This document shows positions 7,781-17,696 of a stretch of 64,000 bases of DNA, piece after piece (positions within the stretch are counted from its first letter, which is position 1; each line of letters starts with the position of its first letter). Where the stretch lies: the NCBI RefSeq assembly GCF_001595965.1, contig NZ_LOJI01000035.1, positions 319,770 to 383,769 on the forward strand. The letters run 5' to 3'. The position numbers and the translations under genes are program-made. Source of the DNA: Polynucleobacter yangtzensis (GTDB taxonomy: Bacteria; Pseudomonadota; Gammaproteobacteria; Burkholderiales; Burkholderiaceae). Below the pieces are notes generated by a model, which worked only from the letters and a program-made list of their open reading frames with translations, made no database searches and was not told the DNA's origin.

Positions 7781-9055
7781 ATGGATCGTAGACACTTTAT
7801 TGGCCAAGGCGCAGCAGCAATTGGCTTATTGGCTGGCTTCTCTGGACAAGCGCACGCTAATTTACAAAAGGCAGAAATTCTGGTGATTGGTGGCGGTTAT
7901 GGTGGTGCTACTGCCGCTAAATATCTGCGCTTGTTTTCTAACAACACAGCCAAGGTCACATTGATTGAGCCAAATACCTCTTTCATTTCTTGCCCTATGT
8001 CTAACTTAGTGATTGGTGGTTCACGCACTCTGGCTGAAATCACCTCACCATATGACACACTCAGCAAACGTCATGGCATCAAGATTATTCAAGATAGCGT
8101 AAGTAGTATTGACCCAGACAAGAAAATCGTAAAACTGGCCTCTGGCAAAACTTTGCGTTACGACAAAGCAGTTGTTTCTCCGGGCGTATCACTCAACTTC
8201 AAGAGTATTGAAGGTCTTGCACAAGCCAATAAAGATGGTATTACTCTGCAAGCCTGGAAGGCTGGACCAGAAACAGTTGCGCTACACAAGCAAATTGCAG
8301 CAATGCGTGAAGGTGGAACTTTTGCGATCAGCATTCCAGAAGCCCCGTATCGCTGCCCTCCTGGTCCCTACGAGCGTGCTTGCCAGGTAGCCAATTACCT
8401 GAAACAAAACAACCCGCGTGGCAAGGTGCTGATCTTGGATGCAAACCAAGACGTCACCTCTAAGGGCGCTTTGTTCAAGAAAGTTTGGGCTGAGCAGTAC
8501 GCCGGAATCATTGAGTACCGACCAAAGAGTAATGTGATTGGCGTAGATGCCAAAACCAGAACACTCAAACTCGAAGTCGAGGATGATGTGAAGGCAGATG
8601 TACTCAACGTCTTGCCACAAATGGCCGCTGGTGAAATTGCTATCAAAACTGGCTTAGCAAATTCCAATGGTCGCTGGGCGAATGTGAACTTCCTCAACTT
8701 TGAATCGACTGCTCGTAAAGATATTCACGTCTTAGGCGATGCGATTCAGATTGCGCCAGCAATGCCCAAGTCTGGACATATGGCTAACCAACACGCCAAA
8801 GTAGCTGCAGCAGCCATCGTCGCAGAACTCAGCGGTTGGGAGGTTAACCCAGCGCCGGTATTAACAAACACTTGCTATAGCTTTGTTAATTCCAAGGAAG
8901 TTGTCCACGTTGCTAGCGTCCACCAATACAACGCGGCAGAAAAGACTTTTAAAACGGTTCCTGGATCTGGCGGCCTATCCCCTGCTCCATCTACTCTTGA
9001 GGGAGTCTATGCTTGGGGCTGGGCTCATAATATCTGGGCAGATAGCTTGGGTTAA
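7781..9055 (+). CDS. fccB: Flavocytochrome c sulfide dehydrogenase, flavoprotein subunit
   Basis: The 424-residue flavoprotein oxidises sulfide to sulfur in the periplasm and passes electrons to FccA. The N-terminus MDRRHFIGQGAAA resembles a Tat signal. A Rossmann motif GGGYGGATAAKYL follows (near residue 38). Cysteines sit in SCPMSNLVIGG, in RCPPGPYERAC and in NTCYSF; the latter two correspond to the redox-active disulfide region of the family. The C-terminal WGWAHNIWAD is the usual FccB end. The gene is preceded by AAGGAAG. The pair suggests the bacterium can use traces of reduced sulfur as an auxiliary electron source. Confidence 0.92.
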   Translation: MDRRHFIGQGAAAIGLLAGFSGQAHANLQKAEILVIGGGYGGATAAKYLRLFSNNTAKVTLIEPNTSFISCPMSNLVIGGSRTLAEITSPYDTLSKRHGIKIIQDSVSSIDPDKKIVKLASGKTLRYDKAVVSPGVSLNFKSIEGLAQANKDGITLQAWKAGPETVALHKQIAAMREGGTFAISIPEAPYRCPPGPYERACQVANYLKQNNPRGKVLILDANQDVTSKGALFKKVWAEQYAGIIEYRPKSNVIGVDAKTRTLKLEVEDDVKADVLNVLPQMAAGEIAIKTGLANSNGRWANVNFLNFESTARKDIHVLGDAIQIAPAMPKSGHMANQHAKVAAAAIVAELSGWEVNPAPVLTNTCYSFVNSKEVVHVASVHQYNAAEKTFKTVPGSGGLSPAPSTLEGVYAWGWAHNIWADSLG

Positions 9056-9076
9056 GAAGCCAAGGCCTTCGCTCCT

Positions 9077-9110
9077 AATAAAAAAGAGACCTTCGGGTCT
9101 CTTTTTTATT
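9077..9110. terminator. Bidirectional Rho-independent terminator
   Basis: Perfect 15-bp arms (9077-9091, 9096-9110) close a TTCG tetraloop; A-run on the left, T-run on the right. It serves both fccB and the convergent DUF3422 gene. Confidence 0.95.
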
Positions 9111-9121
9111 TCCTGAGTCAA

Positions 9122-10459
9122 TTATGACTTTTGTCTACGACGTCTGCGCCTACTAATCACCAAAAAGGTAATGGCAATTATTGGGGCAGCAATTGCGGCA
9201 ATAATCTCGGGATGAATAGCGAGTCCAGCCTCCTTGCCGCCCTTGACGATGTATGCCAATAAACCAACTGCGTAATACGTTAGCACCAATACAGACAAGC
9301 TCTCTACGGTCTCTTGAAGTCTGAGTTGAAGTCTAGCGCGTTGATCCATGCTGGCCAATAATTTTTGCGTCTGCTGTTCATTTACAAACTCAATACGGGT
9401 TCTGAGGGTTTGTGTTGTTCTAGAAATACGGTCAGACAATTCGCGTAAGCGACGTTGAGTCCAGATACAAGTACCCATAGCCGGCTGAAAACGTCGATCC
9501 ATAAACTCTGACAACGTTTGCACTCCCGGAATAGAGGTTTCGTTTAGCTCCAGTAAATTTTTTGATAGTAGCTGGCTATAAGCCTCGGCTGCAGTAAAGC
9601 GAAGCCCATATCCAGAGATCCATTGCTCAATACGGGAAGCCAATCGAGAAAGTTCCTCTAAAAACAACCCATCTTTTTCGGTATTTACACCCGACTCTGC
9701 TTGAAGTTTGGAAATTTTTTCGGATACCGCAGCCAACTCCGACTCTGCCTCTCTTAAAGGCAGTGACAGACTTTTGGCCACTGGAAACGAAACCATGGCA
9801 ACCATGCGGTAAGTTTCAGCTTCAGCTAAACCCCTGGCTATTCGACCAAGTTGTCTGGAGCCCAATACATCATGTGGAATAAAGAAAGAAATAAAGCCAT
9901 CTTCATCAAGCTGCAAGTCGGTCCACAGCTGTGCTTTCTTACTTGAGAGAATAAAACTACCAAGTACAGTGTTGCCATTAAAAATTTCAGATACTTCCAA
10001 AGCCTCAGCAAATAAAGGGCGATGCTCAAACACTAAATCTAAGGCAGAAATTCTTTGTCCGCCAGACTCAGAAATAGTTGGGCAACCCAAACCCTTGAAA
10101 AGCAAATCCAGATCACGCTCAATTTCTAACCTCGACTTGAGCAATGGTTCTTTAACCTTGGTCTTATTGTGAACAATGACTGCAATGGTTGCAAATTCAC
10201 CATGCAACTCCCATTTCACCAAAACTCTTTCTGGTTCTGGCGCCAAATGCAGTGTCATAAATGAGTGGTCATCTCTGCTAGGAGCACAACCTAAAGCATG
10301 GCTTAGCTTTTGTACCCAGGCAATCTGCTGCTTACGTGTAGCAGCGTCCAATAAGAAGGATTGAGAAATCACCCTCTCGTTTGGCCATAAGGGAATAGGA
10401 GGTCGAGCATGTACCTCTTCATGCAATAGCGCTCTAGATGGGTGATCGTATGGTCTCAT
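9122..10459 (-). CDS. DUF3422 family membrane-anchored protein
   Basis: The N-terminus MRPYDHPSRALLHEEVHARPP is the characteristic start of DUF3422 proteins. The long middle part is helical and probably coiled-coil (roughly residues 240-390). Two membrane segments follow at the C-terminus (near 385-405 and 415-437), and the protein ends in a run of arginines (RRRRRR) that should stay cytoplasmic. Length 445 is normal. No biochemical function is established for the family. It is 64 bp from the next minus-strand gene (TAXI protein). Confidence 0.85.
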   Translation of the reverse strand: MRPYDHPSRALLHEEVHARPPIPLWPNERVISQSFLLDAATRKQQIAWVQKLSHALGCAPSRDDHSFMTLHLAPEPERVLVKWELHGEFATIAVIVHNKTKVKEPLLKSRLEIERDLDLLFKGLGCPTISESGGQRISALDLVFEHRPLFAEALEVSEIFNGNTVLGSFILSSKKAQLWTDLQLDEDGFISFFIPHDVLGSRQLGRIARGLAEAETYRMVAMVSFPVAKSLSLPLREAESELAAVSEKISKLQAESGVNTEKDGLFLEELSRLASRIEQWISGYGLRFTAAEAYSQLLSKNLLELNETSIPGVQTLSEFMDRRFQPAMGTCIWTQRRLRELSDRISRTTQTLRTRIEFVNEQQTQKLLASMDQRARLQLRLQETVESLSVLVLTYYAVGLLAYIVKGGKEAGLAIHPEIIAAIAAPIIAITFLVISRRRRRRQKS

Positions 10460-10523
10460 AGCTTATGTATTTTTTTATTTCTTTAGATCATATACCCAAG
10501 CTATCTCACGCATACCCATGAAT

Positions 10524-11939
10524 CTAAATAGGTTCGCTATTTATATCGAAATTCTCATATCCATAGGGGTGCTCACCCCTATTTAAGCAATTGCGTACGT
10601 AATCGATACTGGTTCGCAAGGTGTAGTAATCGCTCGACAACCGCTTAGAGACTTTGATTCTGAGCGCTTGATACTCCAGTAGATTTAGCCTCTTCAGATA
10701 CTCGTCGCGCTGCTCATTATTAAATCCATTCAGCAATTCTTGCTCTAAGGCTTTAAGAGAACCATATAAACGATTGATCTTATTTTGCATCCGCTTCGTA
10801 CGGTAGCCAGGCAGAGATTGCAGGATCGGGTACGCAAGAGCACAAAATGGCAACAGAATAAAGACTAGTCGATTAATCAGTTCGGCCAACCAAAACGGCA
10901 CGTAGGTCGACAATAGTGGGTAATGATTATTTTCGTAATGTACTGCTATGGGACTATCGGGCAATATCGAATCCTTGAAAGAAGGAAATTCTCCTCGCTC
11001 TGAGAAAAATGAGCCGCGACCATTGATTTCACGAGCAGCCTCTAAAAAGAGGAATTGAATTGCTGGATGCATGCGATCATCTACCAGTAGATTAGTAGTG
11101 GTAGCAAGTAACTTCATATCCTCTGGAGGGAAGTTACGAGCTAGATCAAAAGATCCCTGAGGCACCTCCAAAATATGAAGGTAGGGGATGAGTTTGACAT
11201 AGGCTTCAGCACGCTTAAAAGTGACGACATGCACAGATGGGTCATTAAGTAGCGCCTGCACATTAGGGGCTTCAAAAGCATCGACGATAAAAGCACCGTC
11301 AATTTTTCCTGCTTGCAGTGCCCTAACCGCTTCTCCTCCAGGTAAATATACGAACTGTGGAAGATGCTCAAATCCTGATATTTTCAAAATCTTAGATGCT
11401 TGCGCGTAAGTGCCGCTACCCTTCACGCCAATAGAAAGGGTTTTAGATGAGAAATATTTGAAATTTCCTCTGTGCGCCTCTAGATCACTATTTTTCACTT
11501 CTGGGCCACGATAAAAAAACCAAACCGGATCGTAGGCGATCGCTCCCAGCGATTGGACTCCCTTGATTTCTTTTGCGTGAGCCACCCCTGCTTGTACAAA
11601 TGCAGCCTGAACAGGGTCATTACGGTCCGCTAAGCGCTCGATATTTTCTTGCGCGCCTAAGGTCGGCACAAGCTCCAGGGTGACGCCCTTACTAGCAAAA
11701 TATTCTGCATACTTTTTTCCCAGCGCCTCATAAGATCCACCTGGAGATCCAGTAGCCATTAACACCCGATTTGGCGGGGGTGGATCTGCATACCACCAGA
11801 TACCCATCAGTATGGCCAATAAAAGCAGGAGCAATGGCCACGCTTCTTGTAAAAATTGAGTAAAGTCGCCCCACTTCTCCTGAGCGCTCTCAGAAAGACC
11901 TAAGAATGTTTCTCTAATGTCTTGTTTAAAACTACCCAT
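10524..11939 (-). CDS. TAXI family TRAP transporter solute-binding-like protein, membrane anchored
   Basis: The product carries a TAXI-type solute-binding domain: RVLMATGSPGGSYEALGKKYAE (residues about 58-78), then LSIGVKGSGTY and the VRALQAGKIDGAFIVD region. It is anchored by an N-terminal membrane segment (about 33-50) and has a second one after the binding domain (about 350-375), followed by a cytoplasmic helical tail of about 95 residues. Ordinary TAXI receptors are free periplasmic proteins with TRAP permease neighbours; here none is adjacent. A sensory or scaffold role in place of uptake is possible. Confidence 0.8.
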   Translation of the reverse strand: MGSFKQDIRETFLGLSESAQEKWGDFTQFLQEAWPLLLLLLAILMGIWWYADPPPPNRVLMATGSPGGSYEALGKKYAEYFASKGVTLELVPTLGAQENIERLADRNDPVQAAFVQAGVAHAKEIKGVQSLGAIAYDPVWFFYRGPEVKNSDLEAHRGNFKYFSSKTLSIGVKGSGTYAQASKILKISGFEHLPQFVYLPGGEAVRALQAGKIDGAFIVDAFEAPNVQALLNDPSVHVVTFKRAEAYVKLIPYLHILEVPQGSFDLARNFPPEDMKLLATTTNLLVDDRMHPAIQFLFLEAAREINGRGSFFSERGEFPSFKDSILPDSPIAVHYENNHYPLLSTYVPFWLAELINRLVFILLPFCALAYPILQSLPGYRTKRMQNKINRLYGSLKALEQELLNGFNNEQRDEYLKRLNLLEYQALRIKVSKRLSSDYYTLRTSIDYVRNCLNRGEHPYGYENFDINSEPI

Positions 11940-12025
11940 GAGCTAGCAATCTGCAAAATTCGTTAAAGCTAATGATAATGTCCTTATACAGATTCTTTCA
12001 ATTTGCTTTTGGACACCCTAAAACC

Positions 12026-12727
12026 ATGATAAATCTCAGAAAATCCCAAGATCGTGGCTATGCCGACCATGGCTGGCTAAAAAGCTTTCACTCCTTTTCG
12101 TTCGCTGGCTACCATGACCCGCAATTTATGGGCTGGGGGAACCTGCGTGTGATCAATGAGGATCGTGTTGCAGCCGGAATGGGCTTTGGTAAACACGGCC
12201 ATCGCAATATGGAAATTATTAGCTATGTTCTCTCCGGTGAATTAGCTCATCAAGACAGCATGGGAAACATTGAGTCTATCCCCCCAGGGGATGTACAGCG
12301 CATGAGTGCTGGTAGCGGTGTGACCCATAGCGAGTTCAATCACGACAAAGCCCACACAACCCACTTTCTACAAATCTGGATAGAGCCCAACGTTTCTGAG
12401 ATTGAGCCTAGCTACGAACAAAAAACTATTCCAGCAATTGAAAAAGATGGCAAGCTTCGCATCATCGCCTCCCCCGCCGGAAATGATGGCGCCGTGAAAA
12501 TTCATGCAGATGCGACGATTTATGCCGGACTTTTCAATGGTCCTCAATCAGCAACACTTAATCTAGATCCCAAGAGAAAATCTTACGCTCATCTCATCCG
12601 TGGAATGCTTACCATTAACGGCCAAAAATTGGTCGGTGGCGATGCCCTGTTGATTGAGGATGAATCATCGCTAGTGATCAGCGATGGTGTTGATGCAGAA
12701 GTGCTGATATTTGACTTGAGTCATTAA
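12026..12727 (+). CDS. Pirin family protein (YhaK-like bicupin)
   Basis: The 233-residue bicupin has the pirin landmarks in the N-terminal cupin: RGYADHGWLKSFHSFSFAGY, then FGKHGHRNMEI and SAGSGVTHSEFN with metal-binding His residues. YhaK-type pirins can show quercetinase activity or redox sensing. The upstream ATG at 11972 would add 18 poorly conserved residues, so the ATG at 12026 giving MINLRKSQDRG is preferred. The short gap to the UxaA-like gene downstream (54 bp) allows co-transcription. Confidence 0.85.
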   Translation: MINLRKSQDRGYADHGWLKSFHSFSFAGYHDPQFMGWGNLRVINEDRVAAGMGFGKHGHRNMEIISYVLSGELAHQDSMGNIESIPPGDVQRMSAGSGVTHSEFNHDKAHTTHFLQIWIEPNVSEIEPSYEQKTIPAIEKDGKLRIIASPAGNDGAVKIHADATIYAGLFNGPQSATLNLDPKRKSYAHLIRGMLTINGQKLVGGDALLIEDESSLVISDGVDAEVLIFDLSH

Positions 12728-12781
12728 ATATTTGGCCTGCTAGATATACGATCAGCTCAATACCTGGAAAACCAAAAGATC

Positions 12782-14329
12782 ATGATTGAAACCTCTGGAA
12801 AGAAACTGGCTGGCCCGATTATTCGCCTGCATCCCAATGACAACATTGTGGTTGCACGAGTAGATGTTGCTATAGGCACTGAAGTGCCGAGCGAGCATTT
12901 CACAAGTCGTAGCCAAGTTCCTGCTGGTTACAAAATCGCGGCTAAGAAAATACTCAAGGGCGAACCCATCCTCAAGTACAACGTTACCGTTGGGTTTGCT
13001 AATACCGATATTGAAGCTGGCACGATGGTCCATAGCCACAATACTGAGTTTCGTGAGTTTGATCGTGACTATGCTTACGCAAGTGAATACAAGCCTACAA
13101 CCCTCTTACCAGAATCTGAACGCGCCACTTTCCAGGGCTATGTCAGACCCAATGGCAAAGTGGGAACGCGTAATTTCATCGGCATCCTTTCTACAGTAAA
13201 TTGCTCTGCAACAGTTGTTAATAAGATTGCAGATTGGTTTACGCCAGAACGACTCAAAGAGTTTCCTAACGTAGACGGTGTTGTGGCCTTTAGTCATGAC
13301 ATTGGCTGTGGCATGGAGATGAGCGGTGAACCCATGGAGTTACTGCGTCGGACGATGGCTGGCTATGCGCGGCACCCTAACCTAGCTGCCGCACTCATTG
13401 TAGGTCTTGGCTGTGAGCGCAATCAACTTAAGGGCTTGATGGAGCAGGAAGATCTGACTGAGAATGCCAACTTGCACACTTTCATCATGCAAGAAACAGG
13501 TGGTACTCGCAAAACGATTGAAGCCGGCATTGAAGCAGTCAAAGCATTATTACCAGAAGCAAATAAAGCCAAGCGTGAAACTGTTTCAGCAAGTCATTTA
13601 TGTGTTGGACTGCAATGCGGTGGATCGGATGGCTTCTCCTCCATCACGGCCAATCCAGCCTTAGGTGCAGCAATTGACATCTTGTCTCATCACGGTGGAA
13701 CAGGCATTCTTTCTGAGACACCAGAGATTTATGGTGTAGAACACACCCTCACCCGTCGTGCAGTGAGTAAAGCGGTAGGCGAAAAACTCATTCGACGTAT
13801 TCGCTGGTGGAAAGATGAATACTCTGTTGGTAGAGATGTACAAATCAACGGACAAGTAAGCCCCGGTAATCAAATCGGCGGTCTGGCCAATATCTTTGAA
13901 AAATCATTGGGCTCCTCCATGAAAGGTGGAACAGGTCCACTGATGGAAGTCTATAAGTACGCCGAGCCAGTCACAGCCAAGGGCTTCGTATTTATGGACA
14001 CCCCTGGATTTGACCCGGTCTCGGCTACCGGACAAATAGCTGGGGGCGCTAACCTGATTGCCTTTACTACTGGTCGAGGCTCTATGTTTGGCTCTAAGCC
14101 AGCACCTTGCATCAAATTGGCTACGAATACCCCAATGTATCAACGCCTTACCGAGGATATGGATATCAACTGCGGTGAGATTTTGGATGGCACTGTCTCT
14201 GTCCAGGAGATGGGGCAACGCATATTTGAGTTATTTCTCAGGACTGCATCTGGGGAAGCCTCCAAAAGTGAGCTACTCGGTTTGGGCGACTATGAATTTG
14301 TCCCCTGGCAAATTGGGGTAATGAGCTAA
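12782..14329 (+). CDS. Altronate/galactarate dehydratase family protein (UxaA-like)
   Basis: The 515-residue product has an N-terminal SAF domain (residues about 10-95, IIRLHPNDNIVVARVD) fused to the catalytic UxaA_C region. Conserved signatures are GYVRPNGKVGTRN, HDIGCGMEMSG, GLGCERNQ, LQCGGSDGFSSITANPALG and TPGFDPVSATGQIAGGAN; these Cys residues and the GGSDG loop are typical of the iron-dependent dehydratase family. Substrate is a sugar diacid, altronate or a sulfolactate-like acid; no neighbouring sugar-acid genes settle it. Confidence 0.85.
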   Translation: MIETSGKKLAGPIIRLHPNDNIVVARVDVAIGTEVPSEHFTSRSQVPAGYKIAAKKILKGEPILKYNVTVGFANTDIEAGTMVHSHNTEFREFDRDYAYASEYKPTTLLPESERATFQGYVRPNGKVGTRNFIGILSTVNCSATVVNKIADWFTPERLKEFPNVDGVVAFSHDIGCGMEMSGEPMELLRRTMAGYARHPNLAAALIVGLGCERNQLKGLMEQEDLTENANLHTFIMQETGGTRKTIEAGIEAVKALLPEANKAKRETVSASHLCVGLQCGGSDGFSSITANPALGAAIDILSHHGGTGILSETPEIYGVEHTLTRRAVSKAVGEKLIRRIRWWKDEYSVGRDVQINGQVSPGNQIGGLANIFEKSLGSSMKGGTGPLMEVYKYAEPVTAKGFVFMDTPGFDPVSATGQIAGGANLIAFTTGRGSMFGSKPAPCIKLATNTPMYQRLTEDMDINCGEILDGTVSVQEMGQRIFELFLRTASGEASKSELLGLGDYEFVPWQIGVMS

Positions 14330-14390
14330 GAGAACTGTAGAATTATTCCTATTAGCTCAACCCAGACAGAAACGACACTGAAACAGGCTT

Positions 14391-15371
14391 ATGAAATTTA
14401 GGGATTACTACGAAACTCTCGGCGTTCCTCGCGGCGCCACCGAAGCTGAAATCAAAACAGCCTATCGCAAACTGGCGCGCAAATATCATCCGGACGTCAA
14501 CAAAGAAGCTGGTGCTGAAGAACAGTTCAAGCAAATCGGTGAAGCCTATGCCGTTTTAAAAGATACTGAAAAGCGTGCAGCCTATGATCGCTTTGGCGCA
14601 AACTGGAAGAACGGTCAAGACTTTACACCTCCCCCCAATTGGAATGAGGGCTTTGAATATTCTGATGCTGGCTTTGGTGGCGGTCATCCAGGTTATGGTG
14701 GAGGCTTTGAGGGTGATCAAAGCGAATTCTTTGAATCTCTCTTTGGTAGAGGCAAACATCGTCAAGGTGGACGTGGTGGAAATAGCCGTCAGGGCATGAA
14801 CTTCAAAGGCCAAGATCATCACGCCAAAATCTTGATCGATCTTGCAGATGCTTATAACGGTGCCAAACGCACCATTGCCTTACACATGCCTACACAAGAT
14901 GCGAGTGGCCATGTCAGCACACAAGAACGCAAGCTAGATGTCAGCATCCCCAAGGGCATTAAAGCTGGACAAAATCTACGACTATCTGGTCAAGGTGGAC
15001 CTGGTATGGGCGAAGGCCCTGCCGGTGATCTCTATTTAGAAATCGACTTCCATCCAAATCCCATCTATCGCGTAGATGGTAAGGATGTATTGATTGACAT
15101 TCCTTTGGCACCATGGGAAGCGGCTTTAGGCACGACAGTCAATGTACCTACTCCAGCTGGCAGCACTCTGGAATTAAAAATCCCAGCAGGAACAGTGGCG
15201 GGTCGCAAGATGCGTCTCAAAGGCAAAGGTATCCCTAGTTCAGAACCGGGTGATTTATACGTTGTCCCTACGATTGCCCTCCCACCAGCACAAACTGATG
15301 CTCAAAAAGAAGCCTATCAAAACTTTGAGAAGGCTTTTGATTTCAACCCTAGATCTCACTTGAAGGGATGA
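14391..15371 (+). CDS. cbpA: DnaJ-class co-chaperone CbpA
   Basis: The 326-residue type II (zinc-finger-less) J-protein has an N-terminal J domain with the HPD motif at residues 33-35 (KYHPDVNK). A Gly/Phe-rich region follows (about 75-135), then two C-terminal beta-sandwich substrate-binding domains ending in [12 protein letters not shown]. The HPD motif stimulates DnaK. The stop codon overlaps the start of cbpM by four bases (ATGA), the standard cbpA-cbpM pairing in which the modulator restrains the J domain. Confidence 0.95.
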   Translation: MKFRDYYETLGVPRGATEAEIKTAYRKLARKYHPDVNKEAGAEEQFKQIGEAYAVLKDTEKRAAYDRFGANWKNGQDFTPPPNWNEGFEYSDAGFGGGHPGYGGGFEGDQSEFFESLFGRGKHRQGGRGGNSRQGMNFKGQDHHAKILIDLADAYNGAKRTIALHMPTQDASGHVSTQERKLDVSIPKGIKAGQNLRLSGQGGPGMGEGPAGDLYLEIDFHPNPIYRVDGKDVLIDIPLAPWEAALGTTVNVPTPAGSTLELKIPAGTVAGRKMRLKGKGIPSSEPGDLYVVPTIALPPAQTDAQKEAYQNFEKAFDFNPRSHLKG

Positions 15372-15679
15372 TAGATATGACACAAACGAATATCACTTGG
15401 ATTGAAGGCGAAGTTGTTGAGAACGAAGTACACATGACGATTGTTGAGCTCTCTCATGCTTCACGCACACCAGAAGATCTCATCATGACTTGGGTTTCTG
15501 AAGGCGTACTCAGCCCAGCAGGATCATCGCCACAAGATTGGCGTTTTAGTGGTGACTCATTGAGAAAAGCCAAAACTGCAGCTCACCTTACATACGATCT
15601 TGAGTTGAATGTGCCTGGGGTTGCCCTAGCACTTGATCTGCTTGATGAAATTGCTCAGCTGCGCGCGCGTTTAAAGTAG
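15368..15679 (+). CDS. cbpM: Chaperone modulator CbpM
   Basis: The 103-residue MerR-like helical protein overlaps cbpA by ATGA. It ends in a helix typical of CbpM ([16 protein letters not shown]). A second in-frame ATG at 15377 is also possible and would shorten it by three residues. CbpM binds the CbpA J domain and inhibits DnaK stimulation; pairing with cbpA is the main support because the family is poorly conserved in sequence. Confidence 0.85.
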   Translation: MIDMTQTNITWIEGEVVENEVHMTIVELSHASRTPEDLIMTWVSEGVLSPAGSSPQDWRFSGDSLRKAKTAAHLTYDLELNVPGVALALDLLDEIAQLRARLK

Positions 15680-15700
15680 GACGATAAAACTCGCGACAAC

Positions 15701-17629
15701 TTAAGATTCAGAGCGACTTAAGAGTTGCTCCCAGCGCTGAAGTTTTTGATCTAAATCGGCAGTAATTTCACTCAGACGGGCTTGCATGCTCGCCGCTAGC
15801 TCAGGCTCATTCTTATATAAATCGGGGTTGCTCATAGCAATTCCAATATCTGCTTGCTCAGTTTCTAGCGCTTCGATCTGCAATGGCAAAGCTTCTAACT
15901 CTTGACGTTCTTTACCGTTGAGCTTTTGAACGCCGCTTTTGGCTGCCGGCTTTGCCTCTACTTTAGCTTCCACCTTTACTTCAGCCTTTGCCTCTGACTT
16001 CTCTGCTGATTTTGAACTAGCGTTAGCAGCGCGGATCTTATCTGAACGGGCCTTCTGAATCTTCCAGTCTTCATAGCCGCCTTCGTATTCACGCCAGAAG
16101 CCATCGCCTTCATTTGCAATGATGCTTGTTACTACGTTATCTAAGAAGTAACGATCGTGGCTGACCAAGAAAACGGTGCCTTTGTAATCCTGCAAGAGTT
16201 GCTCAAGCAAATCTAGAGTATCGATATCTAAATCGTTGGTTGGCTCATCTAATACCAATACATTGGCTGGCCTAGCAAAAAGCCTAGCAAGCAATAAACG
16301 ATTACGCTCACCACCAGACAAGGTGCTTACTGGTGAATTGGTTCTCTCAGGTGCGAATAAGAAATCACTCAGATAGCTCTTAACGTGCTTTTTATTGCCA
16401 TTGATTTCAATCCACTCACTACCTGGGCTAATGTAATCTTCCAATGAAGCATTGAGATCAAGACCTTCGCGCATTTGATCAAAATAGGCAACCTCAATAC
16501 GAGTACCCATCGTTGCGGTACCTGAGTCTGGTGCAATGGTTCCCAAAATCAATTTGAGCAAGGTTGTCTTGCCGGCACCATTAGGGCCTAGTAAACCAAC
16601 CTTATCGCCACGCAAAATCGTAGCTGTGAAATCCTTCACGATCGGACGGTCATAAGTCTTGCTGACGTTTTGCAGATCTGCCACAATCTTGCCGCTACGG
16701 TCGCCGGAAGAAACTGCTAACTTCACCTGCCCCATGGCATCTCGGCGTTCGGCACGGCTACTACGCAATTTCTCGAGGCGTGCAATTCTGGCAACACTGC
16801 GTGTGCGACGAGCCTCAACCCCTTTACGAATCCAAACCTCTTCTTGGGCCAATAATTTATCTGCACGAGCATTAGCTAGGGATTCAGAATTAAGCTCTTG
16901 TTCCTTAAGAACTTCATACTGAGTAAAGTTTCCAGGGTAGCTGCGCAGAATGCCGCGATCAAGCTCAACAATTTGTGTACAGACGTTATCCAAGAAGGCG
17001 CGATCATGGGTAATCAAGATAACTGAGCCTTGATATTCCTTAAGCAACTCTTCCAACCATGCAATCGAATCCAAATCCAAATGGTTGGTTGGTTCGTCTA
17101 GCAAGAGTACGTCGGGCATCTCTACTAAAGCGCGCGCTAGAGCGACCCGCTTTTTGGTGCCACCAGAAAGCGTATTGATTTTCAGATCAGCTTCTAGGTG
17201 GAGACGATCTAGAGTTTCATGAACGCGCTGTTCCCAGTTCCAACCGCTTAGAGCTTCCAGCTGGGATTGCACTTCATCCAGACGGTGATGGGAAGCGTCA
17301 TCCCATTCGCCAACGCTAAGCGCCTCATATTCTTCGCGCAAAGCTTTTGCTTGCGCCACACCCTTGGACACTGCATCAAAAACGGTTTCCTCAGCCTCAA
17401 AAATAGGTTCTTGAGGAACGTAAGCAATGCGCAAGCCTTGCTGATACTGCAGGAGGCCATCATCCATTTTTTCGATGCCGGCCAAGATCTTCAATAGAGA
17501 AGATTTGCCGGTGCCATTACGGCCAATTAAGCCAACACGTTCACCAGATTCCAGTGAAAAAGCAGTGTTTGCGAGGAGGTCAACGTGGCCAAAAGCCAGT
17601 TTTGCATCAGTAAGTACGATTAAAGCCAT
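15701..17629 (-). CDS. uup: ABC-F family ATPase Uup
   Basis: The 642-residue soluble ABC-F protein has two ATPase cassettes. The first has Walker A GLIGRNGTGKSS and signature LSGGTKKRVALAR; the second has GLLGPNGAGKTT and LSGGERNRLLLAR, both with DEPTNHLD/DEPTNDLD. The linker between them is the charged ABC-F arm. The C-terminal 110 residues hold a Lys/Ala/Glu-rich spacer and a coiled coil, which distinguishes Uup from EttA. Members act on ribosomes or branched DNA. The gene converges with cbpM and is divergent from a P-loop ATPase gene. Confidence 0.92.
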   Translation of the reverse strand: MALIVLTDAKLAFGHVDLLANTAFSLESGERVGLIGRNGTGKSSLLKILAGIEKMDDGLLQYQQGLRIAYVPQEPIFEAEETVFDAVSKGVAQAKALREEYEALSVGEWDDASHHRLDEVQSQLEALSGWNWEQRVHETLDRLHLEADLKINTLSGGTKKRVALARALVEMPDVLLLDEPTNHLDLDSIAWLEELLKEYQGSVILITHDRAFLDNVCTQIVELDRGILRSYPGNFTQYEVLKEQELNSESLANARADKLLAQEEVWIRKGVEARRTRSVARIARLEKLRSSRAERRDAMGQVKLAVSSGDRSGKIVADLQNVSKTYDRPIVKDFTATILRGDKVGLLGPNGAGKTTLLKLILGTIAPDSGTATMGTRIEVAYFDQMREGLDLNASLEDYISPGSEWIEINGNKKHVKSYLSDFLFAPERTNSPVSTLSGGERNRLLLARLFARPANVLVLDEPTNDLDIDTLDLLEQLLQDYKGTVFLVSHDRYFLDNVVTSIIANEGDGFWREYEGGYEDWKIQKARSDKIRAANASSKSAEKSEAKAEVKVEAKVEAKPAAKSGVQKLNGKERQELEALPLQIEALETEQADIGIAMSNPDLYKNEPELAASMQARLSEITADLDQKLQRWEQLLSRSES

Positions 17630-17696
17630 GGCGACATTATCGTCACTTCCCCAAAAGACGAGATATTTTCGTCAATTTCTGCGAGACTAGCTCTAT